A DNA stretch of 64,000 nucleotides from Ensifer sp. MPMI2T. GTDB lineage: Bacteria > Pseudomonadota > Alphaproteobacteria > Rhizobiales > Rhizobiaceae. The notes under the pieces were generated by a model. The model saw nothing but the letters and a program-made list of their open reading frames with translations, had not been told where the DNA came from and made no database searches. The translations under genes were made by a program, and so were the position numbers. Each line of letters begins with the position of its first letter. The first letter of the stretch is position 1. Of the stretch, positions 46,152 through 54,979 are shown in pieces. The stretch covers positions 283,819-347,818 of the forward strand of contig NZ_SRXN01000003.1 in NCBI RefSeq assembly GCF_004827385.1, read 5' to 3'.

Positions 46152-46400
46152 CCTGTATGGTGGGTTGCCCGAGACATCCATGTTCAGGAGGCGACGACGG
46201 ACTTGCCTAAAAGTTTCAGGCTATCGCCGCTAACAATGACATAAACTACCATCCAGCTCACCACACTTTTCAATGGCGCGATCGACAATGAGACGGGTAG
46301 GTTCCAGCCCGACAGAGCGCGCCGGCTAATCGCAGACCTTTAATGCAGCTTTGTCGTCATAGGGATGGCTGCTGCAGCTGCTCGATCTGGCGTGACTACG
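46152..46400. other. Intergenic region, no gene seen
   Basis: Spacer before the EcfG-type promoter. No supported frame or conserved structure recognised. Confidence 0.45.
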
Positions 46401-46425
46401 GGAACGTTCTTTCCTTCCAATGGTT
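46401..46425 (+). promoter_or_regulatory. EcfG/RpoE2-type general stress promoter
   Basis: GGAAC (46401-46405), 16-base spacer, GGTT (46422-46425). The alphaproteobacterial EcfG consensus is GGAAC-N16/17-CGTT. It lies 35 bases before a 24-codon gene. Confidence 0.6.
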
Positions 46426-46459
46426 GTAGCAACCAGAGTTATGTTTTGGAGGACCCGAC

Positions 46460-46534
46460 ATGCACGGTCTCATTTATCTCGTGGGGCTCGTTGTCGTCAT
46501 CATGGCGTTGCTGTCCTTAGTCGGCCTGAATTAA
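46460..46534 (+). CDS. 24-residue membrane peptide
   Basis: MHGLIYLVGLVVVIMALLSL followed by VGLN and a stop. One uninterrupted hydrophobic helix with a short His-containing N-terminus. Ribosome site GGAGG seven bases before the ATG. Similar short hydrophobic peptides are known to me in rhizobia as conserved small membrane proteins of unknown role. The general-stress-type promoter suggests induction under stress. Function unknown. Confidence 0.65.
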   Translation: MHGLIYLVGLVVVIMALLSLVGLN

Positions 46535-46692
46535 TCGCTGTGCCGTGACACCAACCAGCTCCCCGGAGCTGGCAGCATATGCAGCCGCGAAAGATTAGAT
46601 GGGACGCCAAGGCTTCACCAACCGCCAGATTCCGGTCGGATCCTCGGCCAAACTCGGTTGAAGTGGGCGCTTAGGACGCAGGAGATAATCAA

Positions 46693-47589
46693 ATGACCCT
46701 CTCTGAATTGCCTCCAAGCAAGGAATCCAAGGAATCCATTGTGCCTGTGACGTCAACCGAGGAACCCTCCTATGTAGATTGGGCAGCCATTTTTGCTGGA
46801 GCCATAGTCGCGAGCGCCATATCCGTTGTCCTGCTCGCTTTCGGATCGGCACTCGGGCTGACATTCGCTGACTTCGATGAGGGAGCGGGCAGACCGTTGA
46901 TCTGGTTCGCCGTTGCCGCAGCGCTGTGGATGCTATGGGTGCAAGTGTCGAGCTATTTCGCCGGCGGTTATCTTGCGGGACGCTTACGCCGCCGGATAGG
47001 CGACGCAAGTGAATACGAGTCCGATATTCGTGACGGCTCCCACGGCTTGATCGTATGGGCACTGGGCGTCGTGTTCAGCACCCTGGTCGCGCTATCCGGT
47101 GCGGCCGGGGTTGCCGCGACTGCGGCCGGATCTGCCAGTGTGGTGACCGCCGGCGCCGCGGCCGGTCCCGAGGATGCACGCACCTACGATCTCGCTGTCG
47201 ATCGTTTCTTGCGTGGCAACGCCACGTCGCAGACGCCCCTGCCACCGGAAACGCGTGGCGAGGTTGGTCGCATTCTCATCGCATCGGTTGCCGAGGACAG
47301 CTTGAATGAGGCTGATCGGCAGTACCTGACCTCCACCGTCGCCGCGCGTGCAGGAATCGACGAAGCCGCCGCTCAGCAACGAGTAGATGCGCTCCTAACC
47401 GACGCCAAGGCAGCAGCAGCGAATGCGCGTGAGATAGCTGACAATGCCCGAAAGGTTGCTCTGATGGGTGCGTTCTTGACCGCCGCTGCCCTGTTTGTCA
47501 GCGCCGTTGCGGCTTACTACGCGGCAACGCTGGGCGGAAAGCATCGCGACGCGCAGACCGAAGTCGCGGGTTGGTATAGGCCATGGTGA
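46693..47589 (+). CDS. Membrane protein, PhnA-like annotated family
   Basis: 298 residues with an N-terminal helix pair (AAIFAGAIVASAISVVLLAF; LIWFAVAAALWMLWVQVSSY), a third at ~115-145, a polar middle (residues ~150-255, with RTYDLAVDRFLRG) and a last helix near 262-285. Rhizobial genomes often label this family PhnA-like, but nothing here resembles phosphonoacetate hydrolase. Function unknown; may share stress control with the small peptide upstream. Confidence 0.8.
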   Translation: MTLSELPPSKESKESIVPVTSTEEPSYVDWAAIFAGAIVASAISVVLLAFGSALGLTFADFDEGAGRPLIWFAVAAALWMLWVQVSSYFAGGYLAGRLRRRIGDASEYESDIRDGSHGLIVWALGVVFSTLVALSGAAGVAATAAGSASVVTAGAAAGPEDARTYDLAVDRFLRGNATSQTPLPPETRGEVGRILIASVAEDSLNEADRQYLTSTVAARAGIDEAAAQQRVDALLTDAKAAAANAREIADNARKVALMGAFLTAAALFVSAVAAYYAATLGGKHRDAQTEVAGWYRPW

Positions 47590-47996
47590 GGCATGCGAAG
47601 CCTCGCCAAGGCCCACTGAAAAGCATGGTCAATTTTTCGGTAAATGGCGACAGGAAACTTGGCGATCTTCTTAGTGCCAAGGCACTCGTCACCGCTCCCG
47701 GTGAGCGTATCTGCTACGCAACGGACCTGGCATTCACTGACGCGAACCTCTCGCGTTGGCTTGCCTTGGCGGAAGGGTCGGATTACCTCTTCATCGAGGG
47801 CGGCTTCCTTGATGAGGACAAGGCCATCGCAGCTTCCAAGAGGCACCTGACGGCATCTCAGGCGGGAAGTATCGCCGCCGCCGCAGGCGTTTCAAGATGC
47901 GTTCCCATGCATTTCTCGCCCCGCTATCTCGGTCGCGAGCAATCATTGTTGGATGAGTTTCAGAGGGGACTTACCACAGGACTCGCCACCCTCTGA
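47583..47996 (+). pseudogene. RNase Z/MBL-fold C-terminal fragment
   Basis: 137-codon frame overlapping the end of the preceding gene by seven bases. It matches only the last third of RNase Z-type metallo-beta-lactamase proteins (GERICYATDLAFTDANLSRW, IEGGFLDEDKAIAASKRHLT, PMHFSPRYLGRE). The His-x-His-x-Asp-His metal motif of the N-terminal half is absent. A RIME-like repeat begins one base after its stop. Most likely a decayed gene. Confidence 0.75.
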
Positions 47997-48101
47997 CTGC
48001 TACCTATTTCCGTAAATCGAACCCGATTTACGGATAAAAACATGCAGCAATTCAAAGTGTTACATCGTCCTTTGCGCGTCTGATAAGACGCGGCGCTGTA
48101 G
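47997..48101 (+). repeat. Complete RIME-like element
   Basis: Two-hairpin element: CGTAAATCG...CGATTTACGG first stem (with compensating changes CG in place of CT), then GCGCGTCT-gataag-ACGCGG. Starts immediately after the RNase Z fragment. Confidence 0.83.
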
Positions 48102-48191
48102 CAATCATTCTGCGCTTCAGCGCGATCTCCGGCTACTGCGGTAATAGCCCTTGTTCCGCGACGGGCGGCGTTCAGCCGTTTTCGCTGGCGG

Positions 48192-49331
48192 TCAAGCCGG
48201 CGCCGTCGGCGCGATACGCACCGGCCGGCGATAGGCGCCCCAGTCGCCCGGGTGCGGCTCGAACACGCCCGGGCAAGGCGTGCCACAACGGTGGCAGCGG
48301 CCCTCGGCGTCGAGAGCCCAGGATAGCAAGCGGTACCAGTCGCGGGCGATCAGGCATGCGCCGCAGGCACGGCACCATGTGCTGCCGCCGACGTCATCGT
48401 GCACGTTACCGCAGTAGACGTAACGCAGCCCGTTTTGGAGGCCGATCCGGCGCGCCCGTGTCAGCATGTCGGGCGCGGTGGGCGGCTTGTCCATCATCTT
48501 CCAATCGGGATGGAAGGCCGTGAAGTGAAGCGGCACATCGGGCCCAAGTTCGTCAATGATCCATTGCGTCAGCGCCTCGATCTCCGCCTCGGAATCGTTC
48601 TCGCCGGGAATGAGCAGAGTCGTGATCTCGAACCAGACGGAGGTCTCGCGCTTGAGATAAACAAGTGTGTCGAGCACCGGCTGGAGCTGGCCGCTGCAGA
48701 CGCGCTGGTAAAAGCGCTCGGTGAAAGCCTTGAGATCGACATTGGCCGCATCCATGTGGCGGTAGAATTCGGTGCGTGGTTCGGGGCAGACATAGCCGGC
48801 CGTGACCGCGACGCTTTTGATCCCCCGCTCGCGGCAGGCATCGGCCACGTCGATGGCGTATTCATGGAAAATGACGGGGTCGTTGTAGGTGAAGGCAACG
48901 CTGCGGCAGCCGAGATCCGTGGCCGCCCGGGCGATCGCCGCGGGGGAAGCGGCGTCGGCGAGCGTGTCGATCGCGCGAGACTTGCTGATGTCCCAATTCT
49001 GGCAGAACCGGCAGGCAAGATTGCAGCCGGCCGTGCCGAACGACAGGACGGCGGTGCCCGGCAGAAAATGGTTGAGCGGCTTCTTCTCGATCGGATCCAC
49101 GCAGAAGCCGCTGGAGCGGCCGTAGGTCGTCAGCACCATCCGGTCGCCCTGGCGAGCGCGGACGAAACAGAGCCCCCGTTGCCCCTCATGCAACTTGCAA
49201 AATCGTGGACAGAGATCGCACTGGATGCGCCCGTCAGCGAGCGCGTGCCAATAGCGGCCCGGCACAACCGACGCGTCTTGTGGCTGCAATTCCGGGCGGA
49301 TAGCGGTGGTGGCGTTAGGGACCGAGACCAT
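48192..49331 (-). CDS. AmmeMemoRadiSam-type radical-SAM enzyme (AmrS-like)
   Basis: 379 residues. Radical-SAM cluster CNLACRFCQNW (Cys-x3-Cys-x2-Cys, residues ~103-113); N-terminal CDLCPRFCKLHEGQRGLC and C-terminal CRACGACLI...CHRCGTPCPG zinc-ribbon-like Cys sets. The family normally sits with Memo and AMMECR1 proteins, none of which is in the window. Substrate unknown. Confidence 0.88.
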   Translation of the reverse strand: MVSVPNATTAIRPELQPQDASVVPGRYWHALADGRIQCDLCPRFCKLHEGQRGLCFVRARQGDRMVLTTYGRSSGFCVDPIEKKPLNHFLPGTAVLSFGTAGCNLACRFCQNWDISKSRAIDTLADAASPAAIARAATDLGCRSVAFTYNDPVIFHEYAIDVADACRERGIKSVAVTAGYVCPEPRTEFYRHMDAANVDLKAFTERFYQRVCSGQLQPVLDTLVYLKRETSVWFEITTLLIPGENDSEAEIEALTQWIIDELGPDVPLHFTAFHPDWKMMDKPPTAPDMLTRARRIGLQNGLRYVYCGNVHDDVGGSTWCRACGACLIARDWYRLLSWALDAEGRCHRCGTPCPGVFEPHPGDWGAYRRPVRIAPTAPA

Positions 49332-49478
49332 GCTCGCATGATAGACCAGCCATGGCACCGTTCAATAGGTGGCGGCCGCTCCCGCAGGAGCACCTGCCCC
49401 TCGGCGATCGCCGCTGGCGTGAAAAAGATCGGGGCCTATCCTGACCCTGATAGGGTGCTGTATCCGAAAGACGATAGA

Positions 49479-50048
49479 TCACGGAAGCGGCGTAACGCCA
49501 ATCAGCCATTCGTGCAGCCTCCACACGAACAGCACGTAAAGCAAGAAGCCTGCGATCGCAGCCGTGAGGTCCCATTTTGCCGGCCCCGGCGCCGGGACGT
49601 TATCGCCCCGACGTTTGACCGAGATGCGATCCGCAACCGCCCAGGAAAGGAACGCACTGAAAAGCAAAAGCGAGGCGAGATCGCCATTGGCGAGCAGATG
49701 CGCAAGTGCCCAGATCTTCACCGATATGAGCATTGGGTGCTTCAGAACCGGCTTCAGGCGACCTGCCGGCAAGACAAATACTGCGAGGCTGATGAAGGCG
49801 AAAAGCATCAACGCAAGTGCGATATGCTTCATCCAGTCCGGTGGCTCGTAAAGGATAGGAGCATCCTGCCTGGCAATGGCAAATCCCAAGACGATCAGCG
49901 CGAAACCGATCAGCGCGGTGAGCGAATAGAGCCCTCTCCAGGGTCCGTCCCCCATAGCTGCAATGCGCCGATTGCGCCAATCCGGCGCAAAAATACGAAC
50001 CGAGTGCACGCCCAGAAAGATCAGTAGGCCGAGAATCAAGACAAACAT
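49479..50048 (-). CDS. nnrU: NnrU-family membrane protein
   Basis: 189 residues, about five to six membrane helices, with GVHSVRIFAPDWR at the first loop and HPMLISVKIWALAHLLANGD, the NnrU signature. In Rhodobacter and rhizobia NnrU is required for nitric-oxide metabolism, mechanism unknown. The ATG at 50048 begins MFVLILGLLIFLG; an upstream frame is unconvincing. Confidence 0.88.
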   Translation of the reverse strand: MFVLILGLLIFLGVHSVRIFAPDWRNRRIAAMGDGPWRGLYSLTALIGFALIVLGFAIARQDAPILYEPPDWMKHIALALMLFAFISLAVFVLPAGRLKPVLKHPMLISVKIWALAHLLANGDLASLLLFSAFLSWAVADRISVKRRGDNVPAPGPAKWDLTAAIAGFLLYVLFVWRLHEWLIGVTPLP

Positions 50049-50329
50049 CGTCGTCTCCGCAGGCGTAGTAGCCGATCGCTTGGGAGCGGCGCTGCTCCAT
50101 CCGCTCATGAAGATAAGCGTTATTCTGCGGAGACTACAGCCCCACGCGGGTCAGCAATCTCAGTTCGTTGCGACACGTTGCGTGCCTGCATATCCCCGAC
50201 CGGGTGCAACGAGGCCGACGCGCTGACTGCAGCGAACTATTGTTCCACGACATGGACGTCATGAAGCGCAACATCAGGGAAGGGTCTGCGGCCATCGCCG
50301 CTGCGGGAGCTTCGACGGTCTCGAGGTTG

Positions 50330-51232
50330 TCATCTTGTCGGGGGCTCGAAGGTCACGCCCCAGTTCCTGAAGATCGCAGCGATCCTTCCGTTGGCCAGCG
50401 CCGCCGCAATGGCGTCGTCGACAGCATAGGCGAGATCCTTGTGCTGAAAATTCACGCCGACCCCGACAGTCCATTTCCCGCGGGCGAAGCCCACAAGTGC
50501 CGGTTCGTGCACCGCGAGGCTCGCCGAGGATTGCGAGGCGACGGCCGCCTCAAGCTCCGCGCGCGGCGCCATCGCGGCCATGGTCTCGCCGGATGCCAGA
50601 CCTTCCATGGCAAGCGCGGTACTGCGGTAGCGGCGAATCTTGTCCACCGGGCCGAGGAGAGAGGTCAGGTAGAAGTCGGCAATGGAGTCGTTTTCCACGG
50701 CCACCGTGTCATAGCGGAAGAAAGGTGGCGTCGGTCCTTTTTCTGGGTAATCCCTCTTGTCGTAGGCGATCGCGATGGTCTCGGTTGCGTATTGGCCGGT
50801 GAAGGTCACCTGCTCGATCCGGCACGCATATTCGCTGTCATAGGGCACGTGCAGCATCACGTCGCTGACGTGGCCGCCGATCGCCGCGCCTTTCCACACG
50901 TAGTTGAGGAGGTCTGCGTCGAGCGTCTCCCCCGCCTGGACCAGCCGGAAACGAGCTTCGACGCCGAGTGCTTCAGCGATTGAATGGCCGATGTCCACAT
51001 CGATCCCGCGTGCTTGGCCGTTCTCTTCATAGGACCACGGCGGGAAATCCTCATAGATCGCAAACTCGATCCAGCCCTCCTCGAGCACCCGATCGAAAGA
51101 GCGCCCGACGTCCTGTGGAAAGGTGTTCTGCGGTTTGGGCTGCGGCACGTGGCCTTCGCATCGTGCGAAGGCCACGTCCGGCACGGCGGCGCAGGCCAAT
51201 GCCACGAGCGCCATGGCCCTGAGAGGATGCAT
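50330..51232 (-). CDS. xoxJ: XoxJ/MoxJ-like substrate-binding protein
   Basis: 300 residues; signal peptide to PDVAFA, then a type 3 solute-binding fold (EGWIEFAIYEDFPPWSYEEN, GIDVDIGHSIAEALGVEARF). Belongs to the quinoprotein-dehydrogenase-associated binding proteins that are needed for assembly or activity of methanol-type dehydrogenases. Three bases after the cytochrome c gene, same operon. Confidence 0.88.
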   Translation of the reverse strand: MHPLRAMALVALACAAVPDVAFARCEGHVPQPKPQNTFPQDVGRSFDRVLEEGWIEFAIYEDFPPWSYEENGQARGIDVDIGHSIAEALGVEARFRLVQAGETLDADLLNYVWKGAAIGGHVSDVMLHVPYDSEYACRIEQVTFTGQYATETIAIAYDKRDYPEKGPTPPFFRYDTVAVENDSIADFYLTSLLGPVDKIRRYRSTALAMEGLASGETMAAMAPRAELEAAVASQSSASLAVHEPALVGFARGKWTVGVGVNFQHKDLAYAVDDAIAAALANGRIAAIFRNWGVTFEPPTR

Positions 51233-51235
51233 GGC

Positions 51236-51922
51236 TCACTCCGTCGCCGAGAGCCCGACGGTCAGGATTTCGCTCGCTTTCTTCCAGCTTTCCGGCGTTT
51301 CGGCGAGAATGCGGGCCGCCTCGTAGGCGACGCTGTCGGCGACCGGTGCACCGGAAGCCGTCTCCACCTCGGCAGCGATCTTTTCGAGTTCGCTCTTCAG
51401 CGCCTTGGGATCCTCTACCTTGGTCGAAGCAAGCTCATTCCGCATTTCATGAAGCCGGTCCGCGTGAGCATCGAGCGCTCCGTCCGCGGGCCGCGTCTCG
51501 ATATAGGTCCGGATCGCCCAGGCCGCCTTCTGGCCGAGAATATCGCCGAAGGCCGGCATCTTGGTCGTGCCATCCTGGGTGTAACCGTGGCGGAAGCGCT
51601 CTATGAACCATTCGTCGCCGTATTCTTCTGCTTCCAGGAAGCGAAGGTCGGGGGCAAGCCCGCCCGATACGGCGCCGAGCCCGTGGCAGCGGGCACAGTT
51701 CTGGTTGAAGCCGGATGCACCGATCTCGACCGCCTTCAGCCAGACATCGTGCCCGACCTTGGCCTCCCGATAGGGGTTCTCCGTCAGCCACTCCTCGCCT
51801 ATTTCCGGCAACGCGTCGGTGTTGACGGGCTGGGGCGCGACGTCGCCATGCGCGACGACCATCGTTGCTGTTGCCAACAGTGCGAGCCCCGCAAGCCCGG
51901 CTCGGATATGGTTTCTGGACAT
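51236..51922 (-). CDS. xoxG: Cytochrome c, PedF/XoxG-like electron acceptor
   Basis: 228 residues. Signal peptide to MVVAHG, one haem site CARCHGLG (~residue 75) with axial Met in KMPAFGDILG. The conserved order with xoxJ and the XoxF region identifies it as the likely direct electron acceptor of the quinoprotein dehydrogenase (PedF/XoxG family). The ATG at 51922 lies behind AGGAGGAAAG; the longer frame crosses the operator. Confidence 0.9.
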   Translation of the reverse strand: MSRNHIRAGLAGLALLATATMVVAHGDVAPQPVNTDALPEIGEEWLTENPYREAKVGHDVWLKAVEIGASGFNQNCARCHGLGAVSGGLAPDLRFLEAEEYGDEWFIERFRHGYTQDGTTKMPAFGDILGQKAAWAIRTYIETRPADGALDAHADRLHEMRNELASTKVEDPKALKSELEKIAAEVETASGAPVADSVAYEAARILAETPESWKKASEILTVGLSATE

Positions 51923-51975
51923 CTTTCCTCCTCCACGATCTCGCTGAGGTTTTTGTAACGCCCGTCGCCGGTGCC

Positions 51976-52027
51976 GCGGAATACGACCTAGGTACCATGC
52001 CGGGCCGCGACCTAGGTCGTATTCCGC
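51976..52027. promoter_or_regulatory. XoxF-cluster operator: perfect 18-bp inverted repeat
   Basis: GCGGAATACGACCTAGGT (51976-51993) and ACCTAGGTCGTATTCCGC (52010-52027) are perfect reverse complements 16 bases apart, in the divergent spacer between cytochrome c and the ABC binding protein. Each arm faces one gene, 54 and 45 bases from its start. Related motifs occur at 56589-56604, 62862-62876 and 62929-62943. Confidence 0.8.
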
Positions 52028-52071
52028 CCTCCGCGGCGCCGCTTTAACGTCTTCGGCGGGAGGAGTGTCCA

Positions 52072-53259
52072 ATGCCAGAGATCCGCATCAGACGGACAAT
52101 GTCCGCAGGCCTCCTGGCCGCGCTTCTTGGCGCTGCCGGGCCGGTTCAGGCGGAGGTCACCGTTGCCGTGACCTATCTGCGTCAGGAGCAGAAGGCGCCG
52201 CCGGTGCTTTCCAATCTCGATCCAATCCCCACGGACCTGGGAATCGCAGGAGCGAAGGTCGCTCTGGCCGATAGCGAGACGACCGGCCGCTTCCTCGGCC
52301 ACCAATACAGGCTGCAGGTCATCTCCATTGTGCCGGGAGGCGACCTTGCGGCGGCGGCGAAAACGGCGCTCGCTGCCTCGCCGGTAGTTCTCCTCGATGC
52401 GCCCGCCGAAAGCATCCTGACCGTCGCCGACCTGCCTGAGGCGAGGGACGCGCTTATCTTCAACGTCGCGTCCGGCGAACGCCGCCTGCGCGACCACGAC
52501 TGTCGTGCCAATCTCCTGCACACGATCGCGGAGGATTCGATGCGCGCCGATGCGTTGATGCAGGTGTTGAGGGCGCGCCGCTGGACGCGCACGGCCCTGA
52601 TCGTCGGCCCCAGACCAGAGGATGAGGACTTCGCAGCAACCTTGCGAGCCGCGGCGGCGAAGTTCGGCGTCGAAATCCTCGCCGAAAAGGCCTGGACCTT
52701 CGACACTGACCTGAGGCGCGCAGCCGGCAAAGAGGTGCCGCTGTTCACGCAGGACCTTCCCGACCACGACGTGCTGCTGATTGCCGACGATGCCGACGAT
52801 TTCGCTCGTTATGTCGCCGATAACACCTGGCTGCCACGTCCGGTTGCCGGCTCGGACGGCTTAAGCGGCGAGGGATGGGCGCCCGTTCTGGAACAATGGG
52901 GGGCCGTGCAGTTGCAGAACCGCTTCGAGGTCTTGGCAAAGCGGGAGATGCGTCCACGCGATTACGCCGCCTGGACGGCGCTGCGCACGGTCGGCGAGGC
53001 GGTGACGCGGACGAACTCGGCCGATCCGGTGAAGCTGCGGACTTACATTCTGTCGGATGCCTTTGCCCTCGACGGCTTCAAGGGCCGCTCGCTCAGCTAC
53101 CGCGATTGGAACGGGCAATTGCGGCAGCCGATGCCGGTTGTGAACGCCCGCGCCCTCGTCGAGCTCGCACCGCTCGATGGGTATCTGCACCAGGACAACG
53201 ACATGGACACGCTCGGCCTCGACCGTGCGGAAAGCGCCTGCCAGGCGTTCGGGGGATGA
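52072..53259 (+). CDS. PQQ-associated ABC transporter binding protein (PedA-like)
   Basis: 395 residues; signal peptide to GPVQA, then a branched-chain-amino-acid-receptor-like fold (EVTVAVTYLRQEQKAPP, SVVLLDAP-type core; DADDFARYVADNTWLPRPV). Fits the PQQ-dependent-catabolism ABC binding proteins found with XoxF/PedE systems. First gene of the rightward operon; start behind GGGAGGAG. Confidence 0.88.
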   Translation: MPEIRIRRTMSAGLLAALLGAAGPVQAEVTVAVTYLRQEQKAPPVLSNLDPIPTDLGIAGAKVALADSETTGRFLGHQYRLQVISIVPGGDLAAAAKTALAASPVVLLDAPAESILTVADLPEARDALIFNVASGERRLRDHDCRANLLHTIAEDSMRADALMQVLRARRWTRTALIVGPRPEDEDFAATLRAAAAKFGVEILAEKAWTFDTDLRRAAGKEVPLFTQDLPDHDVLLIADDADDFARYVADNTWLPRPVAGSDGLSGEGWAPVLEQWGAVQLQNRFEVLAKREMRPRDYAAWTALRTVGEAVTRTNSADPVKLRTYILSDAFALDGFKGRSLSYRDWNGQLRQPMPVVNARALVELAPLDGYLHQDNDMDTLGLDRAESACQAFGG

Positions 53260-53260
53260 G

Positions 53261-54229
53261 ATGAGACGGATCTTTCTTTTCCTAGTGGCGCTTCCCATTG
53301 CCGCGTTTCCGATCGCCGCTTCCGCCGGCGAAATCTGGGTTACGAACGAGAAGGACGACAACATCTCGGTGATAGACACCGCGACGCTCGAAGTCGTGCG
53401 CACAATCGCCACCGGCGAACGCCCGCGCGGCATCACGTTCAACTCTGACCATTCGCGCGCCTATATCTGTGCATCCGACAGCGACGCGGTCGAGGTAATG
53501 GATGCCCGAACCGGTGAAATTCTTCATGAGCTCCCTTCGGGCGAGGATCCGGAGCAGTTCGTGCTCGCACCCGACGACAAGCACCTGTGGATCGCGAACG
53601 AAGACGACGCGGTGACGACAGTAGTCGACGTCGATACCCGCAACGTCGTTGCGCAGATCAATGTAGGCATCGAGCCCGAGGGCATGGCTGTTTCGCCGGA
53701 TGGCAAGATCGTCGTGACGACTTCCGAGACGACAAACATGGCCCATTGGATCGACACAGCGACGATGACGATTTTCGCCAATACGCTGGTCGACAGCCGG
53801 CCTCGGCACGCGGAGTTCACCGCGGACGGCCGCGAGCTTTGGGTATCCTCCGAGATCGGTGGCACGGTCACCGTCTTCGACGTCGCAACCCGGGCGGAGA
53901 AGGGCAAGATCGCTTTCGGCATCACCGGGATCAATGCAGACCTCATCCAGCCCGTCGGCTTTGAATTCGCGCCCGACGACAAAACGGCGTTTGTCGCGCT
54001 CGGCCCATCGAACCACGTGGCCGTGATCGACATGAAGACATTGGCGGTCGAGGAATACATTCTCGTCGGCCGACGCGTCTGGCACATGGCCTTCTCGCCC
54101 GATCACAAACAGCTTTTCACCACGAATGGCGTTTCCGGCGACGTCACGGTGATCGATGTGGCAGCGCGCGAACCGGTCAAGTCGATCAAGGTCGGCCGCT
54201 TTCCATGGGGGGCTGCTGCCCGCCCGTGA
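53261..54229 (+). CDS. PQQ-associated YVTN beta-propeller protein
   Basis: 322 residues. Signal peptide to AASAGE, then YVTN-type repeats: IWVTNEKDDNISVIDTATLE (residues ~24-43), GERPRGITFNSDHSRAYICA, GIEPEGMAVSPDGKIVVTT, RRVWHMAFSPDHKQLFTT. A periplasmic beta-propeller of the family regularly encoded between the binding protein and the ABC ATPase. Two bases separate it from the binding-protein stop. Its ligand is unknown. Confidence 0.9.
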   Translation: MRRIFLFLVALPIAAFPIAASAGEIWVTNEKDDNISVIDTATLEVVRTIATGERPRGITFNSDHSRAYICASDSDAVEVMDARTGEILHELPSGEDPEQFVLAPDDKHLWIANEDDAVTTVVDVDTRNVVAQINVGIEPEGMAVSPDGKIVVTTSETTNMAHWIDTATMTIFANTLVDSRPRHAEFTADGRELWVSSEIGGTVTVFDVATRAEKGKIAFGITGINADLIQPVGFEFAPDDKTAFVALGPSNHVAVIDMKTLAVEEYILVGRRVWHMAFSPDHKQLFTTNGVSGDVTVIDVAAREPVKSIKVGRFPWGAAARP

Positions 54230-54262
54230 CAGACAGGAAACCATCGGACAAGGGGGGAGGGC

Positions 54263-54979
54263 ATGAGTGGACTGGTGATCGAGTCGATAACCCATATGTG
54301 GGGGGCGAAGCAGGCACTCGAAGACGTGAGCTTCTCCGTAGCCCGCGGTGAGTTCTGCGCTCTCCTCGGGCCGAACGGCGCTGGCAAGTCGACGCTATTC
54401 GGCCTGATGACGCGGCTTTTCACGCCGCGGGCTGGAGCGATCTCGATCGCCGGTCATGATCTCGCGCGCGAACCGCACGGCGCCCTTCGGCACATCGGCG
54501 TCGTCTTCCAGCAGCCGACCGTCGACCTCGATCTCACCGTCCGGCGCAATCTTCTTTATTTCGCCGCCTTGCACGGTCTTTTCGGCCGCCGCGCCGAGGT
54601 GCGGGTGATGGCGGTGCTCGAGCGGCTTGGAATGGCGGAACGCTCCGGCGAAAGGGCCGAAGCGCTCAACGGCGGCCATCGGCGACGGATGGAGATCGCC
54701 CGTGCCCTGATGCACTGCCCTTCGGTCCTGCTCCTCGACGAGCCTACGGTCGGCCTTGATGCCGCCGCTCGCGTCGCCATCGTCGACCACGTGCACCGGC
54801 TTGCTGCGGACGATGGCCTGACCGTGCTTTGGGCTACTCACCTCGTCGATGAGATCCGCCCGCCGGACCGACTCGTCATTCTTCACCGCGGCCGCGTGCT
54901 TGCCGCCGGCGAAGCAGGTGAGATCGGCGGTACAGATCTCAGCGAGCGGTTCATTGAGTTAACCGGAGCTGTGTCATGA
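54263..54979 (+). CDS. PQQ-associated ABC transporter ATP-binding protein (PedB-like)
   Basis: 238 residues. Walker A GPNGAGKSTLFGL (~residue 38), Walker B VLLLDEPTVGLD, H-loop WATHLVDE. The signature loop is LNGGHRRRMEIARAL rather than LSGGQ; this change is shared by the subfamily. Couples to the permease by a four-base overlap. P. putida PedA/B/C form an efflux-type system in alcohol growth, which suggests the same direction here. Confidence 0.92.
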   Translation: MSGLVIESITHMWGAKQALEDVSFSVARGEFCALLGPNGAGKSTLFGLMTRLFTPRAGAISIAGHDLAREPHGALRHIGVVFQQPTVDLDLTVRRNLLYFAALHGLFGRRAEVRVMAVLERLGMAERSGERAEALNGGHRRRMEIARALMHCPSVLLLDEPTVGLDAAARVAIVDHVHRLAADDGLTVLWATHLVDEIRPPDRLVILHRGRVLAAGEAGEIGGTDLSERFIELTGAVS

